Virus record (IMG/VR): IMGVR_UViG_3300013233_000093
Coordinates: 1-64,000 of that record
Reading direction: 5' to 3' (one strand)
Length of the DNA: 64,000 nt
Origin: a virus
Part shown: positions 43,712 through 51,357 of the stretch, piece by piece
Position numbering within the stretch: the stretch's first letter is position 1
Layout of the letters: every line of letters begins with the position of its first letter
Translations under genes and position numbers: made by a program
Notes under the pieces: generated by a model
What the model was told of the DNA's origin: nothing
The model's database searches: none
Seen by the model: only the letters and a program-made list of their open reading frames with translations

Positions 43712-43745
43712 CTATATCACTATTATGATAACGTACTTTGTTATC
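43712..43745 (+). promoter_or_regulatory. Early promoter element with 5' hairpin (copy 5)
   Basis: CTATATCACTATTATGAT at 43712-43729 but without the TTCAAAA block (AACAAGC instead), then stem GATAAC-GTACTTT-GTTATC at 43727-43745, identical to the hairpin of copy 1. Confidence 0.75.
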
Positions 43746-43772
43746 TAACTTTAACTATGAGGAACCGTGTAT

Positions 43773-44096
43773 ATGGAAACAGTAAATGATTTTATCCCTA
43801 AACTACTGAACGCTCGTAGGCTGGTAGATCAGTTGATCAAGGGAGATACATCTGGTCGCCTGTCGCTTGACGCAGTGCATTACTTCGAGGACAGTCCTCA
43901 TGTGTACTACCTTGGCACTGGTACTAACCATGTGGACTGGTACATCGCACCGGCCACTCTGGCACTGGACGCTATGGATATCGTAACTTACGGCATCCAA
44001 CATAACGGGCGTATTGCCACAGCAACCGCCAGTCCCATCGGACTGATTATCTTTACTCGTCTGTGTGACGAGTTAATCTCTACCGAAGATTTATAG
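43773..44096 (+). CDS. Hypothetical early protein
   Basis: 107 aa from ATG 43773, 10 bp after GAGG; the in-frame GTG at 43767 is too close to the ribosome site. Mixed alpha/beta ('NARRLVDQLIKGDTSGRLSL', 'HVYYLGTGTNHVDWYI'). No family recognised. Promoter-proximal gene of a two-gene unit with the next one, 8 bp downstream. Confidence 0.75.
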   Translation: METVNDFIPKLLNARRLVDQLIKGDTSGRLSLDAVHYFEDSPHVYYLGTGTNHVDWYIAPATLALDAMDIVTYGIQHNGRIATATASPIGLIIFTRLCDELISTEDL

Positions 44097-44104
44097 GATC
44101 CGTA

Positions 44105-44437
44105 ATGACCAGCAACATTGTGCAAGTAGTAGAGCGCACGTTCCGACACATCCCAGACGAGGGGGTTTGTCTAGGCGGTGTACCCGATCTATCCACGTAC
44201 ATCGTAGGACGGATTCTGGAGCGATTTGAGAAGAGTTCTTCTGAGGATGTTAAATCGGTAAGGGTCATCGTAGATCACGTCGCTAATGGATGGCTACGGA
44301 CTCGTGTGGGTGAATCGTGTACGTTACTTGGATCCATGTGCGATTGCAGTACGCATAACTGGAAGGAGGAGTTCCTGACATTACACAACCCAGAGCAAGT
44401 AAGTCTAGAGGGGTACTTAAACAGTGTCTTAACTTAA
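44105..44437 (+). CDS. Hypothetical protein
   Basis: 110 aa; ATG 44105 right after AGGATCC. Soluble, mixed composition with four Cys (C22, then C-x9-C-x-C: 'SCTLLGSMCDCS'), which could bind metal but no known ribbon spacing is present. A small stem-loop (AGCACTT / AAGTGTT, 44438-44455) overlaps the base after its stop. Confidence 0.7.
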   Translation: MTSNIVQVVERTFRHIPDEGVCLGGVPDLSTYIVGRILERFEKSSSEDVKSVRVIVDHVANGWLRTRVGESCTLLGSMCDCSTHNWKEEFLTLHNPEQVSLEGYLNSVLT

Positions 44438-44906
44438 AGCACTTATTTAAGTGTTTAAAGAGCTCTATATCTTAATATGTTTTTATAAGTTATATAAAAA
44501 ATTAAGATGTATAGCAATTAGTTGTTACAAAGCCAACCTGTCCCAATCACTCCGGTGGTTGGGTAGGGAGGAGAGAGCCTGGAAAAAGCCGGAGGGTTTT
44601 TACAGATAAACAACAGTAGTGACTTACGTAGTAAGTCACTACTCCTTCACTACCACTGTACCTTAAGACTTGCTAGAGGAGTTTAGATACACTACGTTAG
44701 GCTTTACTTGATTGGACATTGTCAAGTAAGAATTAGGTAAGTGTGTCTTTAGTCTCTTACACTACTTATCTTTCTATCTTGCTTTATTAAGATTAGATAG
44801 ATTAAGTGAGTGAGCGATCGGAAAAGGCTGTGGTGTGAAATGTACGTAAAACCACCGGTAGGTATTCTGCTCATCGGTGTAACCTTAAACCTGGAGTAAT
44901 ACGAAG
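44438..44906 (+). ncRNA. Gene-free structured region, candidate non-coding RNA or long leader
   Basis: 469 bp without a plausible ORF on either strand. Stem-loops in order: AGCACTT/AAGTGTT (44438-44455); CTATATCTTAAT with ATTAAGA..TATAG (44465-44514), whose 5' arm resembles the early-promoter core; CCCAATCAC-TCCG-GTGGTTGGG, a 9-bp stem with a UNCG-type loop (44542-44563); AGTAGTGACTTAC-GTA-GTAAGTCACTACT, 13 bp (44615-44643); TTACTTGA/TCAAGTAA (44704-44729); and a CTATCT/AGATAG stem near 44777-44800. CTCCGG (44550-44555) can also pair with CCGGAG (44589-44594), just before a T5 run, giving an alternative fold of attenuator type. No tRNA and no known riboswitch recognised. Confidence 0.5.
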
Positions 44907-45347
44907 ATGAAAGAAAGTAAACTGGCTGACTGCGGTATCATGGACAGCATGCTGTGTGTGATTGACGGGTCTGTGGAACTTAAAGAGTTCTTAGTGACGT
45001 TGATCGAGTCTGATGCGGATACTGTCAATGTAGATCATGATTTGTACATGCTCATGAATGCATGTAACGTGAAAGTGTTTGTATCGTCGAGTAAAGAATG
45101 GTACGACGTCGACGTCGTGCACGGTGCCGACTGTACACGAGACGAGGAAGATTACGAGCAGATCGCATGGGTGGATCGTTACGGCGTGGTGCGTCGTGGT
45201 GAAGACGAGGTGCGTCGGCCGGTCTGTCTTGTGTACGTGCGTGAGGTGGCCGGGAATGCCTCAGATACACCTGAGGTAGAGTCTGTGGTAGAAACGCCGT
45301 CACAGGGCATTGTAGGACGTCTGGTGGGCTGGTTTAAAAACCTGTAA
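44907..45347 (+). CDS. Hypothetical acidic protein with basic/amphipathic C-terminus
   Basis: 146 aa; ATG 44907 with CTGGAG upstream (the leader TAAACCTGGAGTAA is shared with the next gene). Acidic core ('CTRDEEDYEQIAWVDRYGVVRRGEDEVRR'), a Thr/Glu/Val linker and a short C-terminal amphipathic helix 'GIVGRLVGWFKNL' that looks like a membrane-binding anchor. No family recognised. Lies directly after the structured region 44438-44906. Confidence 0.72.
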   Translation: MKESKLADCGIMDSMLCVIDGSVELKEFLVTLIESDADTVNVDHDLYMLMNACNVKVFVSSSKEWYDVDVVHGADCTRDEEDYEQIAWVDRYGVVRRGEDEVRRPVCLVYVREVAGNASDTPEVESVVETPSQGIVGRLVGWFKNL

Positions 45348-45424
45348 GCTTTTAACATCTTTATCACGGGTAGGTATCCTACTTATCCGTGTACTTAAAC
45401 TGTAAACCTGGAGTAAATAGAAAA

Positions 45425-46030
45425 ATGAGTGGTCTTAGTAAATTAGCTGTATTACGCGGTGATCTCCGTATTATGGAGCGCTTCCTGCACGGTTTGGATT
45501 TGGATGTATACACTGCTGTGTGTGGCGATGCGCTGAAGTGGGTGCATGGTGAAGGTCATAGTGCCAGTGTGGGCGTGCCCAGTGCCATGCATGCGCTGGC
45601 CTTGGATGTATGCGTAGAGGGTGGGTACGTGACTGTGAAGGGCTGGCATGGCATGGTGCATGAGATGTACGTGTCTGTGGTCGGATATGTACGCTTCGAT
45701 GGTGGTATGGATGCAATGAAAGACGAAGCGGTGCGTTACGCATTCACTGTATACCGTCGTGATGTGAATGAGATCCACTATGTGGTTAAGCAATGGCTAC
45801 GTGTCAAGGCGATGGGTCACACATTGCAGGGACCGTTAAATCACTATGCCGTGCATGAGATGTACGGTCGTGGCTTGCAGGCGATCGCGCATGCTGACGG
45901 CAAGCTTGATCTTGTCATGGCAGAAGAGACGGGCGGGATGTCGGTCAGTGCTCGTGTGAGTATGGATGGGTTTGTGATCGAGGATGGCGCGGTGGACGAT
46001 GTGGCGTTTTACATCTACTGTCCCTCCTAA
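45425..46030 (+). CDS. Hypothetical protein with atypical G+T-rich composition
   Basis: 201 aa from ATG 45425 (CTGGAG at 12 bp); the in-frame ATG at 45389 precedes the ribosome site. Rich in Val, Gly, Met and His, with many GTG/GCG/ATG codons on the coding strand, in contrast to the GTA/GTT-mixed use of neighbours. Mixed alpha/beta, no membrane segment. No family recognised. A terminator-type hairpin follows at 46071. Confidence 0.75.
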   Translation: MSGLSKLAVLRGDLRIMERFLHGLDLDVYTAVCGDALKWVHGEGHSASVGVPSAMHALALDVCVEGGYVTVKGWHGMVHEMYVSVVGYVRFDGGMDAMKDEAVRYAFTVYRRDVNEIHYVVKQWLRVKAMGHTLQGPLNHYAVHEMYGRGLQAIAHADGKLDLVMAEETGGMSVSARVSMDGFVIEDGAVDDVAFYIYCPS

Positions 46031-46070
46031 GGGTCTTTATGCATCGTAGAGATGCGATGTAATGTATATA

Positions 46071-46101
46071 GCCATAGAGCCTCTTAGAGAGGCTCTATGG
46101 C
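46071..46101 (+). terminator. Terminator hairpin
   Basis: 14-bp perfect stem GCCATAGAGCCTCT / AGAGGCTCTATGGC with loop TAG; TTAAAACTCTTTTTT follows shortly after. Confidence 0.85.
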
Positions 46102-46135
46102 AGCTTAAAACTCTTTTTTACCGAGGATTAGAAAT

Positions 46136-46570
46136 ATGAACAGTCTACGCGTATCGAGTACCTGTGAAGCAACCATTACAGAGGGCATTGATAAAAGGCT
46201 TGTTGGCGTTAACGAATCCGTGCACGCGGTTCCATCCGGTGAGGATGTGAATGTATTTTACAAAGACGGACGGCTTTGGATAAAAACATTGTCCTGTGAT
46301 GTCATGCAGTGGTCGGCACCTGCCAGTGAGTTACACGTGGCAAGCGTCAGTCCGGACGGGACATTGTTTATCCGCACTATAGACAATCAAGGCGGTACCA
46401 CGTACAAAGTCCAGTATGTCCAGCGTGGTGTACATCAATGCGTTACCATCACCAAGGTGGATGACAGGCCAACTGATGTGGCGTGTCGTATACAGCTCAA
46501 TAACGATACGCGTATCGTTTTTAGTAACACAAAGAGCGTACCGTCTGTAATGGTATTCACTCGTACGTAA
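46136..46570 (+). CDS. Hypothetical beta-rich protein
   Basis: 144 aa; ATG 46136 with GAGGATTAG upstream. Nearly all beta: 'GEDVNVFYKDGRLWIKTLSCDVMQW' and 'VSPDGTLFIRTIDNQGGTTYKV' repeat the strand-turn (DG)-strand pattern seen in beta-propeller blades. No family recognised. Confidence 0.72.
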   Translation: MNSLRVSSTCEATITEGIDKRLVGVNESVHAVPSGEDVNVFYKDGRLWIKTLSCDVMQWSAPASELHVASVSPDGTLFIRTIDNQGGTTYKVQYVQRGVHQCVTITKVDDRPTDVACRIQLNNDTRIVFSNTKSVPSVMVFTRT

Positions 46571-46661
46571 CTGAGAAAGTTATCGCTGGTCTAAGTTATC
46601 AGTGTAGGTAATATACTAAGCAGGCGGTTCTGTCTGCTTAGAAACATACGGAGAAATAGAA

Positions 46662-47345
46662 ATGAAGATTATGAACAGAGATTACGGCGTAGAGTTAACC
46701 GTTGTATCAGAACAAACCGCCCTTGGCCAAACATTGTATAACACGTACTGCAGTGACGCGTTTAAGCTAGGCAACGGTCATTATGCGGTGATCATGGTGG
46801 ATCTAAAGCATCACGACTTCGAAGCGATTGTTACGATCTTTGGTCAGGACTTTACCGCTACGTACAGTGTCTGGGGTGCTGGTCCAGTAAACAGCATCTC
46901 TTATAACGTAGATACCGAGCACGCAGACACATACTTGTTGTCATGTGAGGACGGCGACATCTGGTTTACACTGGACACGGATCACGAGGTGTGTAGCGTA
47001 ACGTGTAACTTCGTAAACAGCGTCATGGTGGTGGATGGTGGTAGTGTAGAGCCGGCGGGTATGCCAGCCTGGTATACATTTGGACCTGTGAAAGCGCTTA
47101 TTGCTTATGAAGCGGGTTATGTATCTGTAAAGGTACACGCCGTGTCAGATAGTCAATTGTTATACACAGACGTCATAGAGCTTAAGCACTTTGGCGATGT
47201 ACGCGGCGTCCAATTACACGAAACACACGTTGCTGTGTGTAACGACCTGTATGAAGTAGATATACCGATCAGCTCTACCAAGGGCGAGTTTTTCCAACGC
47301 GGCGTATCGGTCGCGCAACGTATACAACGAGGTAAGCGGAAATGA
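46662..47345 (+). CDS. Hypothetical beta-rich protein (paralog of next gene)
   Basis: 227 aa; ATG 46662 with CGGAGAAA upstream. Beta-rich ('GDIWFTLDTDHEVCSVTC', 'GYVSVKVHAVSD'). Its C-terminal ~45 residues, ending 'YEVDIPISSTKGEFFQRGVSV' plus a basic tail (RIQRGKRK), align with the end of the next protein ('FIPISYVQGEF...GVHV'), indicating an old tandem duplication. Overlaps the next gene by 4 bp. Function unknown. Confidence 0.75.
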   Translation: MKIMNRDYGVELTVVSEQTALGQTLYNTYCSDAFKLGNGHYAVIMVDLKHHDFEAIVTIFGQDFTATYSVWGAGPVNSISYNVDTEHADTYLLSCEDGDIWFTLDTDHEVCSVTCNFVNSVMVVDGGSVEPAGMPAWYTFGPVKALIAYEAGYVSVKVHAVSDSQLLYTDVIELKHFGDVRGVQLHETHVAVCNDLYEVDIPISSTKGEFFQRGVSVAQRIQRGKRK

Positions 47346-48067
47346 GTAAACCAACTGTGGTAATCAATCCAATGCCAATGGATCGTTTAATCAAACTTGT
47401 GACTGATTCCAACGCATCTGGTTTTACGATATTAACGTGTGATCGTCAATGTGTTGTAATGACAGACGAAAGCGACTTGATACAGTTACACTTTGACGGC
47501 TTCGTGATTGGCATTCATGCGGGCGTAAGAAGGCACGTTGATCCGTTCACGATTACGGTTGAAAATGACATCGTTACAATTTACGACGATGGCGAACTAC
47601 GTCTTGCAGTTAGCATTAACCTGGCCCTACAGGAGGGGGACGATGTCTTCATGCAGTATATGACCTTGCCGGTGGTCTACGATGTTACTAAACGTCGGAG
47701 AGGGGATGAAGGTTTCCTGGACGTAATAGAAATGCAGCACAAGTGCATGAACGAGCCCATGGGTGACGCAACTCTAATACACCAGGCCATCGACGACCTG
47801 CAAATAGCGGTAATGAACATGTATGACATCGTACCATATACAGTGCCATGCGTGGCAATGCGGTTAGGTAGAAGCATTACCCTGTACCTAAAGGATTGCG
47901 AGCACAAGTTTTCATTCCCGGGCTGGTCTGATTGCCGGTCCGTAAAGATCGTAGACAATGTAATCGAGTTTGAGTTTAGTCATAAATCCGTGTTTATACC
48001 AATTTCGTATGTACAGGGTGAGTTTACTGTTCGTCCTGGCGTGCACGTGGAGAACTCAACACAATAA
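47342..48067 (+). CDS. Hypothetical beta-rich protein (paralog of previous gene)
   Basis: 241 aa; ATG 47342 overlapping the preceding stop (ATGA). Beta-rich N-terminus, a helical middle ('IEMQHKCMNEPMGDATLIHQ', about 135-165) and a C-terminal 'SVFIPISYVQGEFTVRPGV' shared with the upstream gene. No known domain. A hairpin at 48075-48098 ends the unit. Confidence 0.75.
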   Translation: MSKPTVVINPMPMDRLIKLVTDSNASGFTILTCDRQCVVMTDESDLIQLHFDGFVIGIHAGVRRHVDPFTITVENDIVTIYDDGELRLAVSINLALQEGDDVFMQYMTLPVVYDVTKRRRGDEGFLDVIEMQHKCMNEPMGDATLIHQAIDDLQIAVMNMYDIVPYTVPCVAMRLGRSITLYLKDCEHKFSFPGWSDCRSVKIVDNVIEFEFSHKSVFIPISYVQGEFTVRPGVHVENSTQ

Positions 48068-48074
48068 CCCATCA

Positions 48075-48119
48075 CAGCACGGACTTACGTCCGTGCTGAT
48101 TACCACAAGGTATTTTTTT
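48075..48119 (+). terminator. Terminator hairpin
   Basis: 10-bp stem CAGCACGGAC / GTCCGTGCTG with loop TTAC (48075-48098), 7 bp after the stop; a TATTTTTTT run at 48112-48119 follows. Confidence 0.75.
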
Positions 48120-48121
48120 GT

Positions 48122-48394
48122 ATGACTTTATATCACGGCACTAATTGCATTGACGATATTCTAAATAACGATTTACGTATTGGGACATGGCTGTCTGCCG
48201 ATCTGTCACATGCCTTTAGATTAGCATGTCGGCGAGAGCGACAACGTGGCGGTGATGCCCGGGTAGTCGAGTTAGAGATACCGGCTGAATGTGTGTATCG
48301 AGTGAAAGGCAGGTCACTGCCAACCTATAAATACACAGGAGGTTCCTGCTTGGTAATCGCAGTGCACCAGATGTCACGCACGCAGATCCAGTGA
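48122..48394 (+). CDS. Putative mini ADP-ribosyltransferase-fold protein
   Basis: 90 aa; ATG 48122. Starts 'MTLYHGTNCIDDILNNDLR' and continues 'TWLSADLSHAFRLA' and 'ARVVELEIPAECVYRV'. This order (LYHGT with the NAD-binding His, a glycine/threonine strand, 'W-L-S-x-D-x3-A' helix, then a beta strand with alternating hydrophobics) is typical of small ART-fold proteins such as DUF3990 and Tpt1-like families. The catalytic Glu is not obvious and the protein is short, so it may be a minimal, diverged or inactive member. NAD-dependent modification of host targets by phage ARTs is established for T4 Alt/ModA; here it is inference. The next gene follows after 19 bp. Confidence 0.5.
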   Translation: MTLYHGTNCIDDILNNDLRIGTWLSADLSHAFRLACRRERQRGGDARVVELEIPAECVYRVKGRSLPTYKYTGGSCLVIAVHQMSRTQIQ

Positions 48395-48413
48395 ATTACA
48401 GGAGACTTGTATA

Positions 48414-48632
48414 ATGGCCAGAACCCGACATCACCGACATCAAAACAGGGCACACGTCGCCCACGATTACGGCGCTAGGTATAAATGTAATAAGTGTTAT
48501 TCCGCGGGTTACGGTGTGTATTCAATAGACTTAGCGGATACAGAGCGTCGAGTTAACGATAATAACCATTGCCAATCTGGCATTTACGACTACGATGAGG
48601 ATTACGAAGATGAGTTTAAGTTTAATTTATAG
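48414..48632 (+). CDS. Small His/Cys protein, possible zinc-binding
   Basis: 72 aa; ATG 48414 with AGGAGAC upstream. N-terminus basic and His-rich (RTRHHRHQNRAHVAH), then 'YKCNKCYSAGYGVY' (CxxC) and a later 'HC', and a very acidic C-terminus (DYDEDYEDEF). The CxxC plus His/Cys could hold one metal ion. No family recognised. Overlaps the next gene by 23 bp. Confidence 0.6.
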   Translation: MARTRHHRHQNRAHVAHDYGARYKCNKCYSAGYGVYSIDLADTERRVNDNNHCQSGIYDYDEDYEDEFKFNL

Positions 48633-48888
48633 TGACGGTGACGTCCTAGTGGAAGAACTAGACGTGAGGTTTCGCATCGGCCGATTACAGGATGTTGAGT
48701 ATACGCATATGTCCGTAACGTACATAGGCACCGAGGGCGCCGTGCACATGTCGCACTCTAACGCCACATCCAGACTGGGTGCATTTTCAGTGAAGGAAGG
48801 CGAGTACGCCGCTGCATATGCTTCAATTCCGCAACAGGGCGAGTTTGCGGATGTATGTCTAATTACATCGAACGTTAAGCCATATTAA
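48610..48888 (+). CDS. Hypothetical protein
   Basis: 92 aa from ATG 48610, 10 bp after GAGGATTA; an in-frame ATG at 48595 is too close to that site. Beta-rich ('DVLVEELDVRFRIGRLQD', 'HMSVTYIGTEGAVHMSH'). No family recognised. Last gene before the next early promoter. Confidence 0.65.
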   Translation: MSLSLIYSDGDVLVEELDVRFRIGRLQDVEYTHMSVTYIGTEGAVHMSHSNATSRLGAFSVKEGEYAAAYASIPQQGEFADVCLITSNVKPY

Positions 48889-48900
48889 CGATCGTTAGAT

Positions 48901-48944
48901 ATTCAAAACTATATCACTATTATGATGGACAACGTGTTGTTGTC
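48901..48944 (+). promoter_or_regulatory. Early promoter element with 5' hairpin (copy 6)
   Basis: ATTCAAAA + CTATATCACTATTATGAT at 48901-48926 and stem GACAAC-GTGTT-GTTGTC at 48928-48944; preceded by ATCGTTAGAT, also seen before copy 7. Confidence 0.82.
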
Positions 48945-48969
48945 TTTTAACTGATTAGGGAATAGAACC

Positions 48970-49266
48970 TTGCGCACTATGCTAGAAGATGTAACCGTAA
49001 CCGTTGAATTTCGGGAGCTGTTTAGTCGCGGCAATGTAAATTTCAGACCACCGGAGCAGCTATTTGATCCTGCATACGTTTCATCTTTGCTGTACGCCAG
49101 TCATAAGGTTTATGTACGTGCCCGCCTCACCATGGGAGATTGTTACATAACCACGGCGACGGCGAGCAACGATTATGGACTGCCGCAGGTTATCGATGTC
49201 GATGCGTACGGTGTTCCGTGCGACGCATCTAACGCCGCGTGGGCGGTTTACGCAGCACCCGAGTAA
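48970..49266 (+). CDS. Hypothetical early protein (TTG start)
   Basis: 98 aa if started at TTG 48970, which lies 8 bp after AGGGAATAG; the ATG at 48979 is the alternative (95 aa). The same AGGGAATAGAA ribosome site stands before the ATG of the gene at 33966, so the TTG position is the one at matching spacing. Mixed alpha/beta; no family recognised. Confidence 0.7.
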   Translation: MRTMLEDVTVTVEFRELFSRGNVNFRPPEQLFDPAYVSSLLYASHKVYVRARLTMGDCYITTATASNDYGLPQVIDVDAYGVPCDASNAAWAVYAAPE

Positions 49267-49275
49267 CCCTAACAA

Positions 49276-49297
49276 GCCGCTTGGTTTCTCAAGCGGC
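49276..49297 (+). terminator. Stem-loop between early genes
   Basis: 8-bp stem GCCGCTTG / CAAGCGGC with loop GTTTCT; no U-tract. Confidence 0.6.
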
Positions 49298-49322
49298 CTC
49301 TATGCAGTAATAAGGAAGAAAT

Positions 49323-50390
49323 ATGAATAAGTTAGACACCACAAGTTTCGCATTAACCGTATTGGATCACGGATACAATTTGTTTCCTGCTTCTATGGAA
49401 GGCGGTTACCGGCCGTTCGGCGCAATGTTTAACCCAGCTCTTCTGCCCACCGAGAAATTAGTGGACGGCGGTGTAATCTTTGTGCCGGATAAAAACTGGT
49501 ACATTGCTAAAGCAGGTACAGATCTTAGCGCGCTGCAAAATGAAAATACCTCGCTTTACCCAATAAACAGCGACGGGATGGTTGACTTTGACTCACAATT
49601 CCCACATACGGTGTTATGGCAGATTGTGGTTGTTCGTCCGCCACAGACCATGTCGCCTATATCTACATTGCGTAAAGCCATGGACGATTGGTCAGTCAGT
49701 AAAGATATCCCGCACGGGACTGCTTCTCGTGAGACAGAGACTCATTTTGCCACAGGCACACCGGCGCGTAACATCTCTTCAAGCCTCGTTGATGCATTAA
49801 AAGCATTGATTAATGATTACGGTACGTTCGGTGTTGAACAATCGTGCATTGTGTATCGCATGACCACTGCACCTGTTTACAACATGACCGAAGCAAGCAT
49901 TGCGTTTGGCTGGGATCACCGTGGTAAGGTTACCTTCAAAACGGCGGACATGCTCGTCGTAGTCCACATTGACGTGCCGACCATGCCGCGTACGCGATGC
50001 GGCAGGGCATCGATGTTAATTGACGGCAACCCGGTTATCTTCGGCACATCAACGATAGATTGCGAACGACAGATATCCAGGATTGCAGAGTTACACAACG
50101 AGGGTAGATCTTATTACGATCTGGCCGAAAAACCAGGAGCGTACATTTCACACCTCACCGATATGGGTAAAACGTTCTCGTTGTTTGTGTATACAGACAC
50201 GGGTATTACTGTACTTTACTCTCCAGGCGATGAAACCTATAACGGTAGTGGTGTTGACAGATGCATCGATAGGTCTGGTTATTCAGCCAACGTTCGAGAT
50301 GTTAAACAAGAATACGTGCTGGCGCGGGTTCGTAAATTGCCGTATGACATAAGTCCGGACATCAGGCGTGCTAGTCGCTGGCACGCATAA
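49323..50390 (+). CDS. Hypothetical protein
   Basis: 355 aa; ATG 49323 with AAGGAAG upstream. Mixed alpha/beta with many Pro, Tyr and Thr; an internal Ser/Thr-rich stretch near 130-150 separates two halves. No signal peptide, membrane segment or recognised motif. One of the longest unknown genes in the accessory region, in the unit begun at promoter 48901. Confidence 0.75.
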   Translation: MNKLDTTSFALTVLDHGYNLFPASMEGGYRPFGAMFNPALLPTEKLVDGGVIFVPDKNWYIAKAGTDLSALQNENTSLYPINSDGMVDFDSQFPHTVLWQIVVVRPPQTMSPISTLRKAMDDWSVSKDIPHGTASRETETHFATGTPARNISSSLVDALKALINDYGTFGVEQSCIVYRMTTAPVYNMTEASIAFGWDHRGKVTFKTADMLVVVHIDVPTMPRTRCGRASMLIDGNPVIFGTSTIDCERQISRIAELHNEGRSYYDLAEKPGAYISHLTDMGKTFSLFVYTDTGITVLYSPGDETYNGSGVDRCIDRSGYSANVRDVKQEYVLARVRKLPYDISPDIRRASRWHA

Positions 50391-50425
50391 TCCATTAACC
50401 ACTTTAATACTTCTGAGGATTGGAA

Positions 50426-50821
50426 ATGAATGGTGATGACTATCAAGCACATGCCAGCAAGGTTAAGAAGGATGGCAATTTGCTTAAAGAAGTACCACAC
50501 ACGTTGATAGACTACAAAATGTGTATCGATGCAGTGACAAACTTCGAGTATGCGATTAAGCATGTTCCAGACGAGATCGCTGACCATGCTCTCTGCGAAA
50601 TCGCCGTTAGGAAAAGTGGCAACGTTTTTATGCACACGCCCATGCGATTTAGATCGCCTGATATGTGTAAAATAGCAGTAAGCGATTTTGGCTTTATGCT
50701 GTCGGAAGTACCTGTGATACATCGTACGCCAGAGCTGTGTGCAATCGCGGTAGCTGGAAACCCTAGAGCGCGGGAATTCTTTCCGTGTAACTTAACAGAA
50801 GAGGAAAGTTGTAATGACTAA
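50426..50821 (+). CDS. Short helical-repeat protein (DUF4116-like repeats)
   Basis: 131 aa from ATG 50426, 7 bp after GAGGAT. Repeats of about 22 residues: 'VPHTLIDYKMCIDAV', 'VPDEIADHALCEIAV', 'TPMRFRSPDMCKIAV', 'VPVIHRTPELCAIAV', same consensus as the gene at 33301 (VP-x-x-x-R-T-x-x-x-C-x-x-A-V). Overlaps the next gene by 8 bp. Probably a protein-binding scaffold; function unknown. Confidence 0.75.
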   Translation: MNGDDYQAHASKVKKDGNLLKEVPHTLIDYKMCIDAVTNFEYAIKHVPDEIADHALCEIAVRKSGNVFMHTPMRFRSPDMCKIAVSDFGFMLSEVPVIHRTPELCAIAVAGNPRAREFFPCNLTEEESCND

Positions 50822-51221
50822 ACTAACTGAGAATAACATCCGTGTGATCGTGGATAAGTCTAACGGTATTATTTCCACAAGTAAAACCGATGAAGGTTTG
50901 GCTGGATGGGAGTTCGTCGTTAACGAAAAAGAGTTTGCCGCGTTAGACCCTGGCAATTACATAATCATCTCTTCGTGCATGACGGTTGTATTGGTAACAG
51001 AGACTGCGTTAGATCTATTCATGGAGCTGAAGTTTTTCGATACGACAGCGCTATACGCCGTACCGCAGCTCCACCAGATAGCCGCCCGCGTGCCTAACGT
51101 AGATGCATACCGCTCGCTATGTGAGGCAATGGATGTCGCAGTAGAAGAAGATTATTGCGCGTACTGTGAAAAGTTTAACGATCGTGAGACCGGAGACATT
51201 ATCTTAAAGGTAATGACCTAA
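50814..51221 (+). CDS. Hypothetical protein
   Basis: 135 aa; ATG 50814 with AGAGGAAAG upstream, inside the end of the repeat protein gene, so co-translated. Mixed alpha/beta; C-terminal 'CAYCEKF' (CxxC) near residue 117, possibly metal-binding but alone. No family recognised. Ends 6 bp before a strong terminator. Confidence 0.7.
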   Translation: MTKLTENNIRVIVDKSNGIISTSKTDEGLAGWEFVVNEKEFAALDPGNYIIISSCMTVVLVTETALDLFMELKFFDTTALYAVPQLHQIAARVPNVDAYRSLCEAMDVAVEEDYCAYCEKFNDRETGDIILKVMT

Positions 51222-51227
51222 CTTAAC

Positions 51228-51275
51228 TATATCACCCACGCTTAAGCGTGGGTGATATAACCATTTTTTATTTTT
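51228..51275 (+). terminator. Terminator with 32-nt perfect palindrome and T-tract
   Basis: TATATCACCCACGCTT / AAGCGTGGGTGATATA (51228-51259), then CCATTTTTTATTTTT. The T-tract runs directly into the next promoter; the tract-plus-promoter block recurs at 59294-59340. Confidence 0.92.
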
Positions 51276-51283
51276 CACCGTTT

Positions 51284-51324
51284 ATTCAAAACTATATCAC
51301 TATTATGATAACGATCGTGTTATC
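51284..51324 (+). promoter_or_regulatory. Early promoter element with 5' hairpin (copy 7)
   Basis: ATTCAAAA + CTATATCACTATTATGAT at 51284-51309, stem GATAAC-GATCGT-GTTATC at 51307-51324: same stem as copies 1 and 5 with a different loop. Confidence 0.82.
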
Positions 51325-51357
51325 TAACCTTTAAACTAACCAAAGAGTGATTGAATT

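Noticed and set aside
44438-44906. tRNA genes in the gene-free region
   Set aside because: No T-loop GGTTCGAATCC-type sequence or 7-bp acceptor stem with CCA-compatible layout was found; the stems there do not form a cloverleaf.
45452-45793. Minus-strand ORFs of 90-113 codons opposite 45425-46030
   Set aside because: His/Arg-rich shadow translations of the G+T-rich plus-strand gene, no ribosome sites, and unlike the local coding strand.
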